Assembly (NCBI GenBank): GCA_964036295.1
Contig: OZ038469.1
Span: 1,968,501-2,032,500, forward strand
DNA: 64,000 bases
Reading direction: 5' to 3'
Source of the DNA: Plumapathes pennacea
Taxonomy: Eukaryota > Cnidaria > Anthozoa > Antipatharia > Myriopathidae
The translations under genes and the position numbers were made by a program. Of this stretch, positions 63,104 through 64,000 are shown piece after piece (the stretch's first letter is position 1; every line of letters begins with the position of its first letter). The notes below the pieces were generated by a model. That model was not told the DNA's origin. It searched no databases and saw nothing but the letters and a program-made list of their open reading frames with translations.

Positions 63104-64000
63104 GCAGAGGAGAAGACATTACTGGCGCCTGGATACAAAATGCTTAACATTATTTCAAGATTCCACTAGCAACAGATATTTCAAGGTAAGGTGACAGCGG
63201 TCGGTACATGCATTTGATGATCAGAAGACATATGTACGGTTTACTAGAAAATTCCAGGTTCTCCTACTGTTTCCTTTTCTGTCCCATTATTTTTCTTGCT
63301 CCCAGTTGTATGTGAGAAGTGTTGTCTCCCAGCGGTGTATGGAATGGAGTTCAAACTGACTATCTAAATGACTTTTTCAGGAGCAGGCGTGGCTCGGTCG
63401 GTCAGTGCGCGACCTTCCTAGCAATTCGATCTTCTCTGTTCTGTGTAGCTTGGGCTTTAAATACCCTTAAAGCGTAGCACTGACAGAGAAAGGAGGGAAG
63501 GGGTGGGATGAAGGGCACACCGCTAGCCTGCGTAGCAAGCGTTTCCGTAGGTTTCTGAGCACATACGACGACTTTTTCGATTTTGGCCGCGCGAAAATTG
63601 GGGCGAGCGCCGTCGTATGCGCTCAGAAACGTACGGAAACGCTTGCTACGCAGGCTAGCACACCGTCGGCTTTCATTGATAACAGCCTTCAGAGCTGATG
63701 GAACTACCGACTTTAAAAAGAATAACTTTACCTTTTTTACTTTCTCAGGACATCCAGTTATCGGAAGTCCTTTCTGTGGATTCCAACATCGACCCTCTGG
63801 CGACAGATGCGACGAGAGCGCCTCACTGTTTTGAGATGAAAACACGCTCCATGATTTACTACGTTGGGCAGGTGGAAGACGATGAGCAACCCGAGCCAGA
63901 CAGCGGGATCGGCACTGTGTTGGGACAGACGTGGGCGGACACCATCCGCTCAGCACTTACCCCAGGATGCATCACACCAACCACCAGTCTTGCGGCTGTA
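54403..64000 (+). CDS. PRKD: Serine/threonine protein kinase D, 5' part (truncated at window edge)
   Basis: PKD is a diacylglycerol-responsive kinase acting at the Golgi and plasma membrane. Exons: 54403-54528, 58296-58434, 59023-59154, 60352-60704, 61072-61108, 61714-61794, 62407-62723, 63108-63185, 63749-64000 (open), giving 505 residues so far. Residues about 8-88 are the N-terminal ubiquitin-like dimerisation region ([18 protein letters not shown]). C1a is at about 101-150 ([14 protein letters not shown]...[12 protein letters not shown]) and C1b at 231-280 ([14 protein letters not shown]...), both with the full His/Cys zinc pattern. An acidic Ser-rich linker follows at about 299-350. The PH domain starts at [20 protein letters not shown] and reaches [15 protein letters not shown]. 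The catalytic domain lies beyond the right edge. Intron 1 is 3.8 kb. Family identity is secure; which vertebrate paralogue it matches is not. Confidence 0.93.
57945..58248. mobile_element. Tandem inverted-repeat elements upstream of PRKD exon 2
   Basis: A 58046-58248 element has TIRs GTTTTAGTATGTACCACACAAG and CTTGTGTGGTATATACTAAAC. Immediately left is a second palindrome (57976-58049) around GGTGAATAGC / GCTATTCACC. Both lie in PRKD intron 1, ending 47 bp before exon 2. Confidence 0.7.
58605..58776. mobile_element. Pogo/Tigger-like MITE, CAGTAGAACC termini, copy 1
   Basis: It starts CAGTAGAACCCC after TA and ends GCAAGGTTCTACACTG, with TATCTCAAACT repeats inside. It is homologous to 61296-61496. 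Intronic in PRKD. Confidence 0.78.
59345..60217. mobile_element. 873-bp composite of nested palindromes in PRKD intron 3
   Basis: The outer ends AGAAATATATAACGCGT and ACGCGTTATATATTTCT are perfect inverted repeats. Inside are three successive palindromes at 59515-59618, 59643-59784 and 59796-59960, the last two with arms of over 40 bases. A partial relative of the left end is at 39505-39602. It makes up most of intron 59155-60351. Confidence 0.85.
61296..61496. mobile_element. Pogo/Tigger-like MITE, CAGTAAAACCTCGCTATC termini, copy 2
   Basis: It begins CAGTAAAACCTCGCTATCTC and ends TAGCGAGGTTTTACTG, flanked by TA on both sides (61294-61295 and 61497-61498), the pogo/mariner target duplication. 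CGCTATCTCGA is repeated inside. Intronic in PRKD. Confidence 0.85.
63043..63103. repeat. (TTG)n microsatellite before PRKD exon 8
   Basis: An uninterrupted TTG run abuts the TTTGCAG acceptor at 63101-63107, so it replaces the usual polypyrimidine tract. Confidence 0.9.
63523..63658. mobile_element. 136-bp MITE, CTAGCCTGCGTAGCAAGCG termini, with 7-bp target duplication
   Basis: The arms CTAGCCTGCGTAGCAAGCG and CGCTTGCTACGCAGGCTAG are perfect inverted repeats, with TTTCCGTA... paired further in. CACACCG at 63516-63522 is repeated at 63659-63665, so the insertion site is explicit. The 7-8 bp duplication is hAT-like. PRKD intron. Confidence 0.9.

Overview
This is a window of an intron-rich animal nuclear genome. 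Vertebrate-like orthologues are cut into many short exons with mostly GT-AG introns and AT-rich intergenic DNA. A dense load of small inverted-repeat (MITE-like) elements is present, and one receptor tyrosine kinase has an ectodomain mix I do not know from vertebrates. I infer a cnidarian, most likely an anthozoan such as a stony coral. That assignment is inference, because no search could be run. I built all gene models by hand, joining exons by reading-frame continuity, splice dinucleotides and remembered protein-family conservation. In every model each exon length agrees with the phase of its neighbours.

Layout. (1) 2-9377, plus strand: the 3' two-thirds of AQR (aquarius), the intron-binding spliceosomal helicase, with 28 exons visible. 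(2) 11070-25303, plus: a 22-exon receptor tyrosine kinase of about 1335 residues. It has a signal peptide, two Ly6/uPAR (LU) domains, a Cys-rich lectin-like region, three copies of an unfamiliar W..C...CC repeat, two FN3 domains, a TM helix, and a split kinase whose insert carries 36 consecutive Asp codons. (3) 26433-32714, minus: ABCD4, the lysosomal cobalamin ABC transporter, 22 exons, convergent with the kinase. (4) 32864-34122, plus: SLIRP, a small mitochondrial RRM protein, head to head with ABCD4 across 149 bp. (5) 35137-36501, minus: an intronless type II Golgi carbohydrate sulfotransferase. (6) 37885-45329, plus: SNW1/SKIP, 17 exons, with a candidate U12-type intron. (7) 46374-51454, plus: a reticulon, 9 exons. 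(8) 54403-64000, plus: the 5' part of a protein kinase D gene (ubiquitin-like region, two C1 domains, start of the PH domain), running off the window.

The genes do not form one pathway. AQR and SNW1 both act in the activated/catalytic spliceosome and lie about 28 kb apart, which may be chance. Introns and intergenic gaps are largely built of short non-autonomous elements: a TTAA-flanked family with five near-complete and two partial copies, pogo-like TA-flanked copies, a 310-bp family with TIRs, and many fold-back elements. Tandem and simple repeats fill others. The features most worth pursuing are the kinase ectodomain and its poly-Asp insert, the candidate U12 intron in SNW1, three GC-AG introns, a fold-back element placed 10 nt inside an intron beside one of those GC donors, and the nested palindrome cluster at 59.3-60.2 kb.
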